Origin: Burkholderiales bacterium LSUCC0115
Lineage (GTDB): Bacteria > Pseudomonadota > Gammaproteobacteria > Burkholderiales > Burkholderiaceae_A
Length of the DNA: 64,000 bases
Reading direction: 5' to 3'
Assembly (NCBI GenBank): GCA_009646425.1
Contig: WJBW01000001.1
Coordinates: 206,547 to 270,546, forward strand
The first letter of the stretch is position 1; each line of letters begins with the position of its first letter. Below, in pieces: positions 9,936-20,630 of this stretch. Position numbers and translations under genes: made by a program. The notes beneath the pieces were generated by a model. It was not told the DNA's origin, did no database searches, and saw only the letters and a list, made by a program, of their open reading frames with translations.

Positions 9936-10994
9936 ATGAGCTCACTCTTTGAATCCCTCTCCACCGGGCAGGTCGCTGTCCTTCTTGGCATCTTGGTTGG
10001 GCTGATGTTTGGCGCACTGGCCCAGCAAAGCCGCTTTTGCCTGCGGTCGGCCTGTATTGAGTTCTGGCGTAACAAGCCATCGGCGAAGTTCGCCATCTGG
10101 CTCTTTACCTTTTCCACGGCCCTCTTGCTCACCCAATGGATGATCCAGGCCGGTCACTTGAACACGGGCAGCATCCGCCAACTCGCATCCACCGGGTCGA
10201 TGAGCGGGGCCATCGTTGGAGGAACCTTGTTTGGCATCGGCATGATTCTGGCCAGGGGTTGTGCCAGTCGTCTGTTGGTGCTGTCTGGTACGGGTAACCA
10301 GCGTGCCCTGATTGCGGGCCTGATTGTGACCGTGGTCTCACAGGCCTCACTGCGCGGCGTGCTCTCCCCCCTTCGCGAGGACATCTCGACATGGTGGTTG
10401 GTGGATGCCAGTCAACGCAATCTCGCTCTGTTCCTGCCCTCATGGGCGCCCGTGGCCCTGGCCGTTGTCCTATTCCTCGCGGCGATCTGGCTGGCCACTC
10501 GCGCCACTCAGAAGGAACCACGCTGGCATCAAATCGCAGCCATTGGCGTGGGGGCCTCGGTGGCGTTGGGCTGGGGCCTGACGGCCTGGCATGCGAGCTG
10601 GTCCTTCGATGTCGTGCCCATCAAGAGCGTGAGCTTTACGGGACCCTCGGCAGACACCCTGATGGGCCTGATCAATGAGCCGGCCCTGCCCCTATCATTT
10701 GACATTGGCATTGTCGTGGGCGTCTTTGCAGGCGCTTTCTTTGCTTCAGTCTTGGCCGGTGAATTCAAGCTGCAGGTCTTTACCAGTGAGACCGGCCTGT
10801 CGCGCTACATCTTCGGCGCAGTGCTCATGGGCTTTGGCGGCATGCTGGCCGGTGGCTGCGCGGTTGGGGCTGGTGTCACGGGCGGCGCCGTGATGGCGCT
10901 CACAGCCTGGGTGGCCTTGCTCTTTATGTGGCTGGCAGCTGGGCTGACCGATGCCCTCGTCGACAAGAAAAGAGAGCTGGCAGCTGGGCATTAG
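9936..10994 (+). CDS. YeeE/YedE-family sulfur-compound transporter
   Basis: The 352-residue polytopic membrane protein holds both halves of the YeeE/YedE fold. The family's conserved cysteine motifs are visible: ILARGCASRLLVLSGTGN in the first half and GGMLAGGCAVGAGVTGG in the second. In thiosulfate transporter TsuA equivalent cysteines relay thiosulfate through the membrane, so uptake of thiosulfate or a related sulfur anion is the likely role. I chose the ATG at 9936 rather than an upstream in-frame ATG at 9897, because the shorter form begins directly with the amphipathic N-terminus seen in relatives. It is divergent from rraA and convergent with the DUF3429 gene. Confidence 0.85.
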   Translation: MSSLFESLSTGQVAVLLGILVGLMFGALAQQSRFCLRSACIEFWRNKPSAKFAIWLFTFSTALLLTQWMIQAGHLNTGSIRQLASTGSMSGAIVGGTLFGIGMILARGCASRLLVLSGTGNQRALIAGLIVTVVSQASLRGVLSPLREDISTWWLVDASQRNLALFLPSWAPVALAVVLFLAAIWLATRATQKEPRWHQIAAIGVGASVALGWGLTAWHASWSFDVVPIKSVSFTGPSADTLMGLINEPALPLSFDIGIVVGVFAGAFFASVLAGEFKLQVFTSETGLSRYIFGAVLMGFGGMLAGGCAVGAGVTGGAVMALTAWVALLFMWLAAGLTDALVDKKRELAAGH

Positions 10995-11017
10995 GCCCAG
11001 CTTCAAAAACTGCAGAA

Positions 11018-11485
11018 CTAGGCAATCGCCAGGCTGCCTGGCCCTACCAAGGCCAGGACCGCACCAGTGGTCAGCTGAGACCGCAGGCGAAGCCAATCCT
11101 GCGGCAGACCCAGGCTCTGGTAGTGCGTGCTGTCAAACACAAAGACAGCACCATAGGCCAGAGCCAGACCCAATAGCCGGTAACCGCCCGGCAAAAAGAA
11201 CAAGCTACAGCCCACCAGGGCGGGCAGCACGCCAAACACCAATAACTTCTTGCGCAGATCAGCCGACAAATCTGGTGCAGTCATGGCGAACCCCCAGTGA
11301 ACCGCACCCAGAAAAGCCAGAATCGCCACGGCGTAGACCGACAGCCCGACAAAGGCCAGGTTGCGCAGATTGGCGTCCTGAGAAAACAGCACCGCAATGC
11401 TGAGTGCGTAAAAAGGCACCAGGCCGCCAAACCCCAGGATTCTCATCAAAGGCATTTGTCCGTGCAGGTCATTGCTTGCCGCCAT
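11018..11485 (-). CDS. DUF3429 family membrane protein
   Basis: The 155-residue protein has about five predicted membrane segments and the DUF3429 pattern: a small N-terminal segment (ILGFGGLVPFYAL), AFLGAVHWGFAM in the middle and GAVFVFDSTHY near the end. Function is unknown; relatives are common in proteobacteria. The frame is open to 11650, but the ATG at 11485 is preceded by a clear AAGGGA ribosome-binding site, and a longer form would overlap the divergent SDR gene. Starts of the two genes are 40 bp apart, so they share a small promoter region. Confidence 0.85.
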   Translation of the reverse strand: MAASNDLHGQMPLMRILGFGGLVPFYALSIAVLFSQDANLRNLAFVGLSVYAVAILAFLGAVHWGFAMTAPDLSADLRKKLLVFGVLPALVGCSLFFLPGGYRLLGLALAYGAVFVFDSTHYQSLGLPQDWLRLRSQLTTGAVLALVGPGSLAIA

Positions 11486-11525
11486 GGTCTGGGTTCCCTT
11501 ACTGTTATCGGATCCTGAATATGCC

Positions 11526-12272
11526 ATGACCGCTCGACCCATGTCATCGCCATCCCAACCCACACCGCTCGAACTCCGAAGCCTGCCAGGTCCTTTCAAA
11601 GCCCTCGTGCTTGGCGCCTCGGGCACCATCGGGTCTGCATTTGTTAACACCCTGAGTCAGATGCCCAGTTGTGCGCAGGTGATCGGCCTGCACCGCTCCT
11701 CTTCACCAGCCATCGACCTGGAACAGGAGGACACGCTTCGACACGCCGCCCATTGGCTGGCCGACCAAGGGCCCTTTGCCCTGATTCTCGATGCCACTGG
11801 TGCGCTCACCATCGATGGAACAGGGCCCGAGAAGAGTCTCTCGCAGTGCAAGCCGCAGGTCTTGACCAAGAGTTTTGCCATCAATGCCATCGGCCGCGCA
11901 CTGGTGCTCAAGCACTTCTCCCCGCTGCTGCCCAAACACGGCCGATCACTGTTTGGCGTCTTGTCCGCCCGGGTGGGCAGCATCGAGGACAACCGACTGG
12001 GGGGCTGGTATGGCTATCGTGCGAGCAAGGCGGCCGGCAACATGATTCTGCAGAATGCCGCCATCGAGATTCACCGCACCAAGCCAGAAGTGGTGTTCGC
12101 CGCGCTGCAACCGGGTACCGTTGACTCCAAGCTGTCTTCGCCCTTTAACAAAGGGCATGACCTCACCTCGGCCCAGGAAGCAGCCACTGGCCTGTTGCTG
12201 GCACTCGACCGTCTCCATGCAAAGGGCAGTGCCTGGTTTGTCGACTTCAGAGGAGAAGAAATCCCTTGGTAA
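11526..12272 (+). CDS. Short-chain dehydrogenase/reductase (CsgA-like SDR)
   Basis: The 248-residue classical Rossmann SDR has the nucleotide-binding motif GASGTIGSAF near residue 30 and the catalytic YxxxK in YGYRASKAAG near 162, with the serine expected in VLSARVGS just before. The overall pattern resembles C-factor/CsgA-like SDRs found as single genes beside membrane proteins. The substrate is unknown. The start at 11526 was chosen because upstream in-frame starts lie inside the divergent DUF3429 gene; 11541 is an alternative. Confidence 0.85.
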   Translation: MTARPMSSPSQPTPLELRSLPGPFKALVLGASGTIGSAFVNTLSQMPSCAQVIGLHRSSSPAIDLEQEDTLRHAAHWLADQGPFALILDATGALTIDGTGPEKSLSQCKPQVLTKSFAINAIGRALVLKHFSPLLPKHGRSLFGVLSARVGSIEDNRLGGWYGYRASKAAGNMILQNAAIEIHRTKPEVVFAALQPGTVDSKLSSPFNKGHDLTSAQEAATGLLLALDRLHAKGSAWFVDFRGEEIPW

Positions 12273-12363
12273 AACCCCAGGTATTCGCACAGCCCTAGGG
12301 TATTCCAGAGGCTATAGCGGACATAAGCACAAACAATTGGTCACAGTATCTTCATGTAAATAA

Positions 12364-14568
<2,205 letters not shown>

Positions 14569-14591
14569 GACCCCGGGGAGTTCTCCCCAGA

Positions 14592-14625
14592 GCCCGGCCA
14601 GAGCGATCTGGTCGGGCTTTTTATT
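14592..14625 (+). terminator. Rho-independent terminator of katG
   Basis: A GC-rich 10-bp stem (GCCCGGCCAG / CTGGTCGGGC with one mismatch) has a 6-nt loop and is followed by TTTTTATTT. It starts 24 bp after the katG stop. Confidence 0.85.
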
Positions 14626-14663
14626 TGACGAACGCCAGAAAATTGCCAAGACTCCAAGGCCTC

Positions 14664-16211
14664 ATGACCAAGATTCGCCACCTGGTTCTCATTCTGGGAG
14701 ACCAACTCGACCACCAGGGCCCAGCCCTGTCTGGATTCGACAACCACCATGACGTGATCTGGATGGCTGAGGTCGCCGAAGAATCTGAGCATGTGCCTTC
14801 TTCCAAGATCCGGACCGCTCTCTTTCTGAGTGCCATGCGGCACTTTGCCAAGGCACAGCAGGAGTTGGGCCGGACGGTTCAGTACGTCCAGCTAGACGAC
14901 CCCGACAACACCCAGACCCTGGCAGGGGAACTGGCGCGGACCCTGAAGGCGTCTGCGCCGGAGCGAGTGGTCATGACCGAGCCCGGCGACTACCGGGTGC
15001 TCAAGGCCATTGAGCAGTGCGCGGCCGATCAAGGCTGCACCCTTCGCGTACTCGCCGACAGCCACTTCGTCACGTCGCTCGAAGAATTCAAAGCGCATGC
15101 CAAAGGTCGCAAGCAGCTGCGGCTGGAATACTTCTACCGAGAGGTTCGTCACACGACTGGTCTGTTGATGCAAGGCTCAGAGCCAGTCGGCGGGCAGTGG
15201 AATTTTGATGTCGACAACCGAGGCGCCTTTGGCAAAGAGGGTCCGGGCCTGGTGCCGCCACCTGTGCAGTTTGCCCCCGATGAGATCACCCAAGACGTGA
15301 TCGGTCTGGTGGACTCTCGCTTCAAAGGCCACGTCGGTGACCTGAGCCATTTCAACTGGCCTGTCAGTCGAGCCCAGGCGCTAGAAGCCCTGCAGGCTTT
15401 TGTCCGAGAAAGACTGCCCCTCTTTGGTCGCTACCAAGACGCCATGTGGTCCGGCCAGGCCTGGCTCTATCACTCGCACCTGTCCTCTAGTCTGAATCTC
15501 AAACTCATCAGCCCACTGGAGGTCGCCCAGGCTGCTGAGCAGGCCTACCAGCGTGAGGATGTCCCCATCGAGGCTGCCGAGGGTTTCATTCGTCAGGTCA
15601 TTGGCTGGCGAGAGTACGTTCGGGGCCTCTACTGGCTCAAGATGCCTGGCTATGCAGACCTCAATGAACTGGGTGCAGACCAGCCACTGCCTTCGTTCTA
15701 TTGGAGCGGTCAGACGGACATGGCCTGTATGCGAGATGCCCTAGACCACACCCTGCGCCTAGGCTACTCACACCACATTCAGCGACTGATGGTCACCGGC
15801 CTCTATGCCCTGCTCTTTGGCGTGAGACCAAAGGCCATCCATGAGTGGTACTTGTCGGTCTATGTAGATGCGGTGGAGTGGGTGGAGTTGCCCAACACAC
15901 TGGGCATGAGCCAATTTGCCGATGGCGGCCAGATGGCCAGCAAGCCCTATGCCGCCAGCGGGGCCTACATCGATCGCATGAGCAACCACTGTAACGGCTG
16001 CCGCTACAAACCAAAAGAAAAGTTAGGCCCCTCGGCCTGCCCTTTCACGACGCTATATTGGGATTTCTTGATCCGGCACAAGGACCGACTGGCCAAAAAC
16101 CCCAGAATGGTCATGCAGATCAAGAACGTCAATCGACTGGACCAAGCCACCCAAGGCCAGATCAGCCTGCAGGCCAACGAGCATCGAGCGTCTGTTCTCG
16201 CTGGCGCATAA
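14664..16211 (+). CDS. FeS-BCP class (prokaryotic 6-4) photolyase / cryptochrome-related protein
   Basis: The 515-residue protein of the deoxyribodipyrimidine-photolyase-related family (COG3046, prototype Agrobacterium PhrB) repairs UV (6-4) photoproducts using FAD and light. It begins with the family N-terminus LVLILGDQLD. Four cysteines fit the [4Fe-4S] ligands: Cys355 (TDMACMRDAL), Cys443 and Cys446 (NHCNGCRY) and Cys459 (GPSACPFTTLYW). The FAD-binding helical domain includes the GWREYVRGLYW region. The ATG at 14664 gives the expected N-terminus, although the frame extends upstream into katG. It follows the katG terminator, so it should have its own promoter. A photoreceptor role is possible but less likely than repair. 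Confidence 0.93.
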   Translation: MTKIRHLVLILGDQLDHQGPALSGFDNHHDVIWMAEVAEESEHVPSSKIRTALFLSAMRHFAKAQQELGRTVQYVQLDDPDNTQTLAGELARTLKASAPERVVMTEPGDYRVLKAIEQCAADQGCTLRVLADSHFVTSLEEFKAHAKGRKQLRLEYFYREVRHTTGLLMQGSEPVGGQWNFDVDNRGAFGKEGPGLVPPPVQFAPDEITQDVIGLVDSRFKGHVGDLSHFNWPVSRAQALEALQAFVRERLPLFGRYQDAMWSGQAWLYHSHLSSSLNLKLISPLEVAQAAEQAYQREDVPIEAAEGFIRQVIGWREYVRGLYWLKMPGYADLNELGADQPLPSFYWSGQTDMACMRDALDHTLRLGYSHHIQRLMVTGLYALLFGVRPKAIHEWYLSVYVDAVEWVELPNTLGMSQFADGGQMASKPYAASGAYIDRMSNHCNGCRYKPKEKLGPSACPFTTLYWDFLIRHKDRLAKNPRMVMQIKNVNRLDQATQGQISLQANEHRASVLAGA

Positions 16212-16236
16212 AAAAGGGAGGCAGGCGCCTCCCTTT
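16210..16236. terminator. Bidirectional terminator between photolyase and rhodanese genes
   Basis: A perfect 10-bp hairpin (AAAGGGAGGC / GCCTCCCTTT, loop AGGC) sits between two convergent genes. On the minus strand it is followed by six U, a strong terminator for the rhodanese gene; on the plus strand only three U follow. Confidence 0.8.
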
Positions 16237-16255
16237 GATCGTGGCGTTGACAGGC

Positions 16256-16846
16256 TTAAAACTCGTCTTTGACCGAGGTCAGACCCAAGGCGTCCCAATC
16301 GAGCATGCCGCCACGGTAGTAATAGATCTTGTCGGCGGGAAAGCCATCGCGGGTCATGGCACGAATGGCCATGGGGCTCTGGGGACAGGCTGGTCCGTTG
16401 CAAAAAGCATAGACCTTCTTGGCCTTGCCGCAATTCCACTTGGCACCGGTCTTGGTGCAGCCCAACTCGTTCATACGAGAGGCGACCTCGGTGTAGGGAA
16501 TGCCAACGGAGCCAGGGATGGTGCCCTTGACGCGGTCATTGGTGTCCCGCATGTCCAACACGATAGAGCCGGCATCACCAAGGGCCGCGATAACCTCAAT
16601 CTCGGCCACGGGATGAACGCCCTTAACGGGCACCAGGGGCTGCATCACGCCGCCGTTCTTGCCACAGGCCGTCATCTTGCGGGTGATGGTCACTGGACCC
16701 TTGGCGGTCTTGATGGTGATCTGCTCGGGCTGACCATCCAGAATCTTCAGGGGGGTACCAACGGCGATGGTGGCAGCCTGCGCTAAGGCCCACTGGCTCA
16801 TCAGCAGGCCGGCTAGGCCCACCAATACGGACATCATCTTTTTCAA
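16256..16846 (-). CDS. Secreted rhodanese-domain protein
   Basis: The 196-residue protein has a signal peptide (residues 1-22, cut after ALAQA), an unassigned region to about residue 85, and a rhodanese domain from about 90. The domain shows IVLDMRD, GTIPGSVGIPY and the active-site loop YAFCNGPACPQS with Cys149 as the probable persulfide-forming residue and Cys154 nearby. Periplasmic sulfur transfer is the likely role; substrate unknown. It is divergent from the TonB-like gene and convergent with the photolyase. Confidence 0.87.
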   Translation of the reverse strand: MKKMMSVLVGLAGLLMSQWALAQAATIAVGTPLKILDGQPEQITIKTAKGPVTITRKMTACGKNGGVMQPLVPVKGVHPVAEIEVIAALGDAGSIVLDMRDTNDRVKGTIPGSVGIPYTEVASRMNELGCTKTGAKWNCGKAKKVYAFCNGPACPQSPMAIRAMTRDGFPADKIYYYRGGMLDWDALGLTSVKDEF

Positions 16847-16948
16847 AACAAGTCTCCTCAGACTGGGGTGTAAAGTTCGACCATGGTTCTTAGCCAGTGG
16901 TCTGGTTGTGAATCGTTCCTGAGATTAATGAGTTCCTGACGCCCTACT

Positions 16949-17731
16949 TTGATCTTTGTCAAAAATCCAACCATCCCGGTCAACCTAGCCCTGGCGCTGG
17001 GTGTTCACCTGGCCATCCTGCTCTTGGTTCTGGTACTGACGGGGCAACTGGTATGGCCAGAGGCCAAGGCACCAGCCCTCGACTCACTCAAAGTCGAGGT
17101 CATTCGTCTCGCGCCATCGACCCCGCCCAGCAAACCAGCCCCTGGACCAGCCAGCAAGGCGGCCCCGCCGGCGCCCACCGCCGAGGACTGGGCCTTGGCC
17201 TCGACCTACACGCTCAAAAACAGCAAGCGGTACCGCAACACCTGGGGGCAGCAGGTTCGCAGCATGATGGGTACGGCTATCGAGGGCCCCGACCAGGGCG
17301 CGGTGCGGTTTGCCATTGAGATTGCGCCAGACGGCAGACTCGCCAAATTGCAGACCATCTGGTCTACCTCCGACAAAGCGGAGCAACTGGCCCGTCAGGC
17401 GATTGTCAACCTGCCGCCGCTACCCCCTACCCCAACCGGACAGCCACTGGTCTTTGAGAAGACCATTTCGTTTCAGCCCTTTGACGACGGCTGGCCACCG
17501 ATCTATAAGTTTGATTGTCTGCCCGATCCACCGCGTTACAGCAACCCCTTCGGATGGGATGGGCGATCGGCTTTTGTCGCAAAGCCACCACCAGCAAGAC
17601 CGGACCCGAATCAGCCCATGCCAACCGAGTGCCCCGACGCGCCTGAGGATTCCCTCGAGGCCGAGGCCGCCGACATGCAACGGCAGGTCGACCTATGGGA
17701 ATCCAGCCGACTCAAGACTCACCCCCAGTAG
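16949..17731 (+). CDS. TonB-like energy-transducer family protein (putative)
   Basis: The 260-residue protein has a single N-terminal membrane anchor (NLALALGVHLAILLLVLVL), a Pro/Ala-rich spacer (about 55-80) and a TonB C-terminal-like region (GAVRFAIEIAPDGRLAKLQ to about 165). A Pro-rich tail with three Cys follows. The pattern resembles TonB/TolA-type periplasm-spanning proteins, but no exbB or exbD is nearby, so coupling to an energy source is unproven. The only start in the right place is a TTG at 16949; an in-frame upstream ATG is followed at once by a stop. I am sure of an anchored periplasmic protein, less of TonB function. Confidence 0.65.
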   Translation: MIFVKNPTIPVNLALALGVHLAILLLVLVLTGQLVWPEAKAPALDSLKVEVIRLAPSTPPSKPAPGPASKAAPPAPTAEDWALASTYTLKNSKRYRNTWGQQVRSMMGTAIEGPDQGAVRFAIEIAPDGRLAKLQTIWSTSDKAEQLARQAIVNLPPLPPTPTGQPLVFEKTISFQPFDDGWPPIYKFDCLPDPPRYSNPFGWDGRSAFVAKPPPARPDPNQPMPTECPDAPEDSLEAEAADMQRQVDLWESSRLKTHPQ

Positions 17732-17746
17732 ACCACTGGGCCCAGA

Positions 17747-18760
17747 TCAGCGTTGGTCGCTGCTGTCTTTGGGCTTGAAGGGGAAGGCCGTTCCAACATG
17801 CCCCGGTTTGGCCGGAATGCGAAGAGACAAGACCATGGTCACGGCCAGCGTCAGGACGGTAAAGCCCAGAGACCAGGCGATGGGGATCTTGTAGAGATCG
17901 ATCAGCAGCATCTTGGTGCCGATGAAGACCAAGACAATGGCCAAGCCGTATGACAACAGATGAAAACGCTCGTGCATGCCGGCCAGCAAGAAGTACATGG
18001 CGCGCAGTCCCAGAATGGCAAAGACGTTGGAGGTCAGCACAATGAAGGGATCCGTGGTAATGGCAAAGATGGCTGGAATGGAGTCCACCGCAAAGACCAG
18101 GTCGACAAAGCCAATCAGCAGAATCACCACAAACAAAGGTGTGGCCATCTTCACGCCATTGACCACTGTGAAGAACTTTTCGCCATCGTAGTCAGGCGAG
18201 ATCTTCATGCGGCCACGAATCCATTTGAGCGCCGGGTTGTTCTCCAGGTCTGGTTCCTGACCAGCCGCCCACCACATCTTGATCCCTGTGATGACCAGGA
18301 AGGCACCGAAGACGTACATGACCCAATGAAACTTCACGATCAGCCAGGCGCCGACGAGAATCATGACGGCCCGCAGAACCAGTGCCCCCAGAATGCCAAA
18401 CATCAGGACGCGCTTTTGGAACTCGGCTGGCACCGCAAAATAGGTAAACAGCATCAGGAAGACAAAGATGTTGTCGACAGCTAGCGCCTTTTCGACGACA
18501 TAGCCGGTTATGAACTCCAAGGCCTTGCCATCAGCCAGCGCCTTGGCCGTGACGTCATCGCCCAGGCCTCCCAGGTGCCACCAGAGCCAGCCGACAAACA
18601 AGAACGAAACTGCCACCCAGATCAGAGACCAGATGGTGGCCTCTTTCATGGTGACAGCATGAGCACCCTGCTTGTTCAGGGCCAAGAAATCAATCGCCAA
18701 GGCGATCAAGACGAATAGGACGAACAACGTCCACAGCAACGGCGTACCGATGGAGATCAT
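17747..18760 (-). CDS. TerC-family membrane protein (Alx-like, probable Mn2+ exporter)
   Basis: The 337-residue polytopic protein (about nine membrane segments) has the TerC hallmarks FVFLMLFTYFAVP and FVDLVFAVDSIPAIFAIT, the latter carrying conserved metal-coordinating acidic residues. Relatives such as E. coli Alx move Mn2+ or load it on exported enzymes. The ATG at 18760 has an AGAGG ribosome-binding site. The mRNA leader carries a yybP-ykoY manganese riboswitch, strong independent evidence for a manganese role. The frame continues upstream into the riboswitch but has no support there. Confidence 0.93.
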   Translation of the reverse strand: MISIGTPLLWTLFVLFVLIALAIDFLALNKQGAHAVTMKEATIWSLIWVAVSFLFVGWLWWHLGGLGDDVTAKALADGKALEFITGYVVEKALAVDNIFVFLMLFTYFAVPAEFQKRVLMFGILGALVLRAVMILVGAWLIVKFHWVMYVFGAFLVITGIKMWWAAGQEPDLENNPALKWIRGRMKISPDYDGEKFFTVVNGVKMATPLFVVILLIGFVDLVFAVDSIPAIFAITTDPFIVLTSNVFAILGLRAMYFLLAGMHERFHLLSYGLAIVLVFIGTKMLLIDLYKIPIAWSLGFTVLTLAVTMVLSLRIPAKPGHVGTAFPFKPKDSSDQR

Positions 18761-18764
18761 GTGA

Positions 18765-18774
18765 GAAGCCTCTC
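18765..18774 (-). promoter_or_regulatory. TerC ribosome-binding region, complement of riboswitch 5' strand
   Basis: On the mRNA this reads GAGAGGCTTC and includes the AGAGG ribosome-binding core 8 nt before the ATG. It is an exact reverse complement of GAAGCCTCTC at the 5' edge of the riboswitch (18941-18950), so it can be masked when the aptamer's outer helix is not formed. Confidence 0.7.
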
Positions 18775-18810
18775 TGTCCAGACTGGCCAGATCTGGTGGT
18801 TTATTGAAAA

Positions 18811-18950
18811 CTCCTCGCCAGTCTTGTTCCCCGTCCAAAAATGACGGTTGGCGGTACCGAGCGATGGTGGGGCCACCACCAGACGCTGTATTGACGATAT
18901 CGCCGCACGGCTAACAAAGGCCGTGTGAACTACTCCCTTTGAGAGGCTTC
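18811..18950 (-). promoter_or_regulatory. yybP-ykoY manganese riboswitch
   Basis: Read on the minus strand, this leader contains the conserved elements of the yybP-ykoY class in order: an AAAGGGAGTAG box (18930-18941), a CACGGC/GCCGTG hairpin, the ATCGTCAATACAG L3 motif (18886-18898), a long central helix, and the closing GAACAAGACT element (about 18820-18829). It ends about 50 nt before the TerC start. Ten nucleotides at its 5' edge (18941-18950) are perfectly complementary to the region around the TerC ribosome-binding site (18765-18774). That suggests switching by sequestration and release of the ribosome-binding site, with Mn2+ binding switching expression on. The class is certain to me from the motifs; the mechanism is inference. 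Confidence 0.92.
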
Positions 18951-19010
18951 GAGATTCTTATCGATCTGCAGGACGGCGTCAACTGATGCCGCCCACAGAC
19001 CCATCAAAGG

Positions 19011-19466
19011 TTAATGCTTGGACTGGGCACCCGCTGCCCGTGCATTCGCATCCAGGCCGCCCTTGGCCTTCCACTCCTCAAAGCCACCCTGCAGAATTTT
19101 GACGTTGTCGTAGCCAGCGAGGCGCAGCGCAAGGCCGGCCTGGGCACTCAGACTGCCGGTATTGCAGTAGATCAAGACCATCTTGTCTTTGGGGATCTTG
19201 GAACGCTGCTCGAGCACCTTGCGCCATTCAATGTTGACGGCACCCGGAATATGAGCCCTGGAGAACTGACCAGCATCGCGGGCGTCGATCACCATCATCT
19301 TGGAATACTCAGCGCGGGGAATCTGCTCTGCAAAAATCACCGCACCACCGTAGTCAATAAATTCCAGATAGCCAGAGATCTCGTCGATCAGAACGGCCTT
19401 GGAATCCGCCATCGCGGGGGTACTGATCGCCATGGCTGCTGCCACTAACACTTGTGCGAATTTCAT
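19011..19466 (-). CDS. Secreted rhodanese-domain protein
   Basis: The 151-residue protein has a signal peptide (1-20, cut after PAMA) and a single rhodanese domain: MVIDARDAGQF near 58, AHIPGAVNIEW near 71, and active-site loop YCNTGSLSAQ with Cys101. It lies 9 bp downstream of the MBL-fold gene on the same strand, so the two probably act together on a periplasmic sulfur compound or persulfide. The ATG at 19466 is preferred over an in-frame TTG at 19472 because its AGGA site is correctly spaced. Confidence 0.88.
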   Translation of the reverse strand: MKFAQVLVAAAMAISTPAMADSKAVLIDEISGYLEFIDYGGAVIFAEQIPRAEYSKMMVIDARDAGQFSRAHIPGAVNIEWRKVLEQRSKIPKDKMVLIYCNTGSLSAQAGLALRLAGYDNVKILQGGFEEWKAKGGLDANARAAGAQSKH

Positions 19467-19475
19467 GTCCAAATC

Positions 19476-20426
19476 CTATGGATTGGCTTCAAAGTCTACG
19501 AACACCCGATTCATATTAGCCCGATGCAGGTCTGCAAAGTTCTCCAAATGCATGAATTGTTTGGGCTTGGCGAACTTGTCCAAGGTCTCGCCGATGGAAT
19601 CCATGTTCCGAGCCGCTGCACCCACATTGGCAATTAAATAGTCGTAGTAATCCCCCGTATCCCGCTTGGCCTGAACCAGATCGGTCACCCGTCCATGACC
19701 CGGAACGATGTGCTTAGGATTAAGCGTTACAAGCCGCTGAAAGACAGCCCGAGCCTTGCGAACATTGGACGGCGGCAGAATGCCTAGGATTCGGTCGACA
19801 TAGACCAAGTCGCCGGTAAAGACGACCGACGCGTCCGGCAGATGAATCATCGTGTCGCCGGGGTAATGAGCGCTGGTCTCAATCCACTGAATCCGAATCC
19901 CATCAATCGTCAAGGCCTTCTCTGGTGCAGGGTGAACCTGGTTGGCCTGCATGGCAATCGTGCCCTTCATCTGCTGCCCAACAAACCGCTCAAGGCCCTG
20001 AAGCTGCTGCTGAAAGAACGCCTTCTGAGTCTTGACCGTGTTGGCCATGGCATGCACCTCGGCACCTCGTTTGGCAAAGTAATCGTTGCCCAGCCAGCGA
20101 TGGTCCTGAGAGCCTGTGTTGAGCACCCAACGAATAGGCTTGGGCGTGATCTCTTTCACAGCCTTCTCCAGCATGGCCGCGCTATGCGCGCTAGCGCCAC
20201 TGTCAATCAAAATCACACCACTCGACGTGACGATGAACCCATAGTTGGCATTCAGCCCTGCATTGGCCTCACTTCGCTGGCCCAACGGGCCGACGATGGC
20301 GTAGACGCTCTGAGTCACCAACTGGGCCTTCGGTCGATAAATAGGCTCATTGGCCTGCGACATCTGAAGGACTAAGAAGGGCGTCAGTAAAGCCAGCTTT
20401 AAGAACGTGCGTTTTATGCTCATCAT
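19476..20426 (-). CDS. Secreted MBL-fold metallohydrolase-like protein with altered first metal motif
   Basis: The 316-residue protein has a signal peptide (1-25) and a metallo-beta-lactamase fold. The second half keeps metal ligands typical of the fold: His187 (SAHYPGDT), Asp206 (VFTGDLVY) and His244 (VPGHGRV). The first motif, normally HxHxDH after an Asn-Thr, reads NTGSQDHRWLGN (103-114): the first two His are missing and the spacing is one residue short. This may define a subfamily with one metal or altered chemistry. It is relative to the SoxH/quinoprotein-associated hydrolases and paired with a rhodanese. Start: ATG at 20426 or 20423; the frame's upstream TTG is poor. Confidence 0.85.
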   Translation of the reverse strand: MMSIKRTFLKLALLTPFLVLQMSQANEPIYRPKAQLVTQSVYAIVGPLGQRSEANAGLNANYGFIVTSSGVILIDSGASAHSAAMLEKAVKEITPKPIRWVLNTGSQDHRWLGNDYFAKRGAEVHAMANTVKTQKAFFQQQLQGLERFVGQQMKGTIAMQANQVHPAPEKALTIDGIRIQWIETSAHYPGDTMIHLPDASVVFTGDLVYVDRILGILPPSNVRKARAVFQRLVTLNPKHIVPGHGRVTDLVQAKRDTGDYYDYLIANVGAAARNMDSIGETLDKFAKPKQFMHLENFADLHRANMNRVFVDFEANP

Positions 20427-20630
20427 CGTTTTAGTCTCTACTCTGCTATTCGGGTAGCGAGGCAACAGTCCGGCAAATCTGGCATGTCACGGTTCTACGT
20501 CGACTAGGCAAATGTCTCAATATTCGAAAGCTTACCGCGCCACAAACAACAGAGGTTCCTCGTGAACCAAATGGTCAGCCTCCAAGAAAATCTCTAGCGA
20601 GAACTCGGTCGCAGCGACCATTGAACCGAG

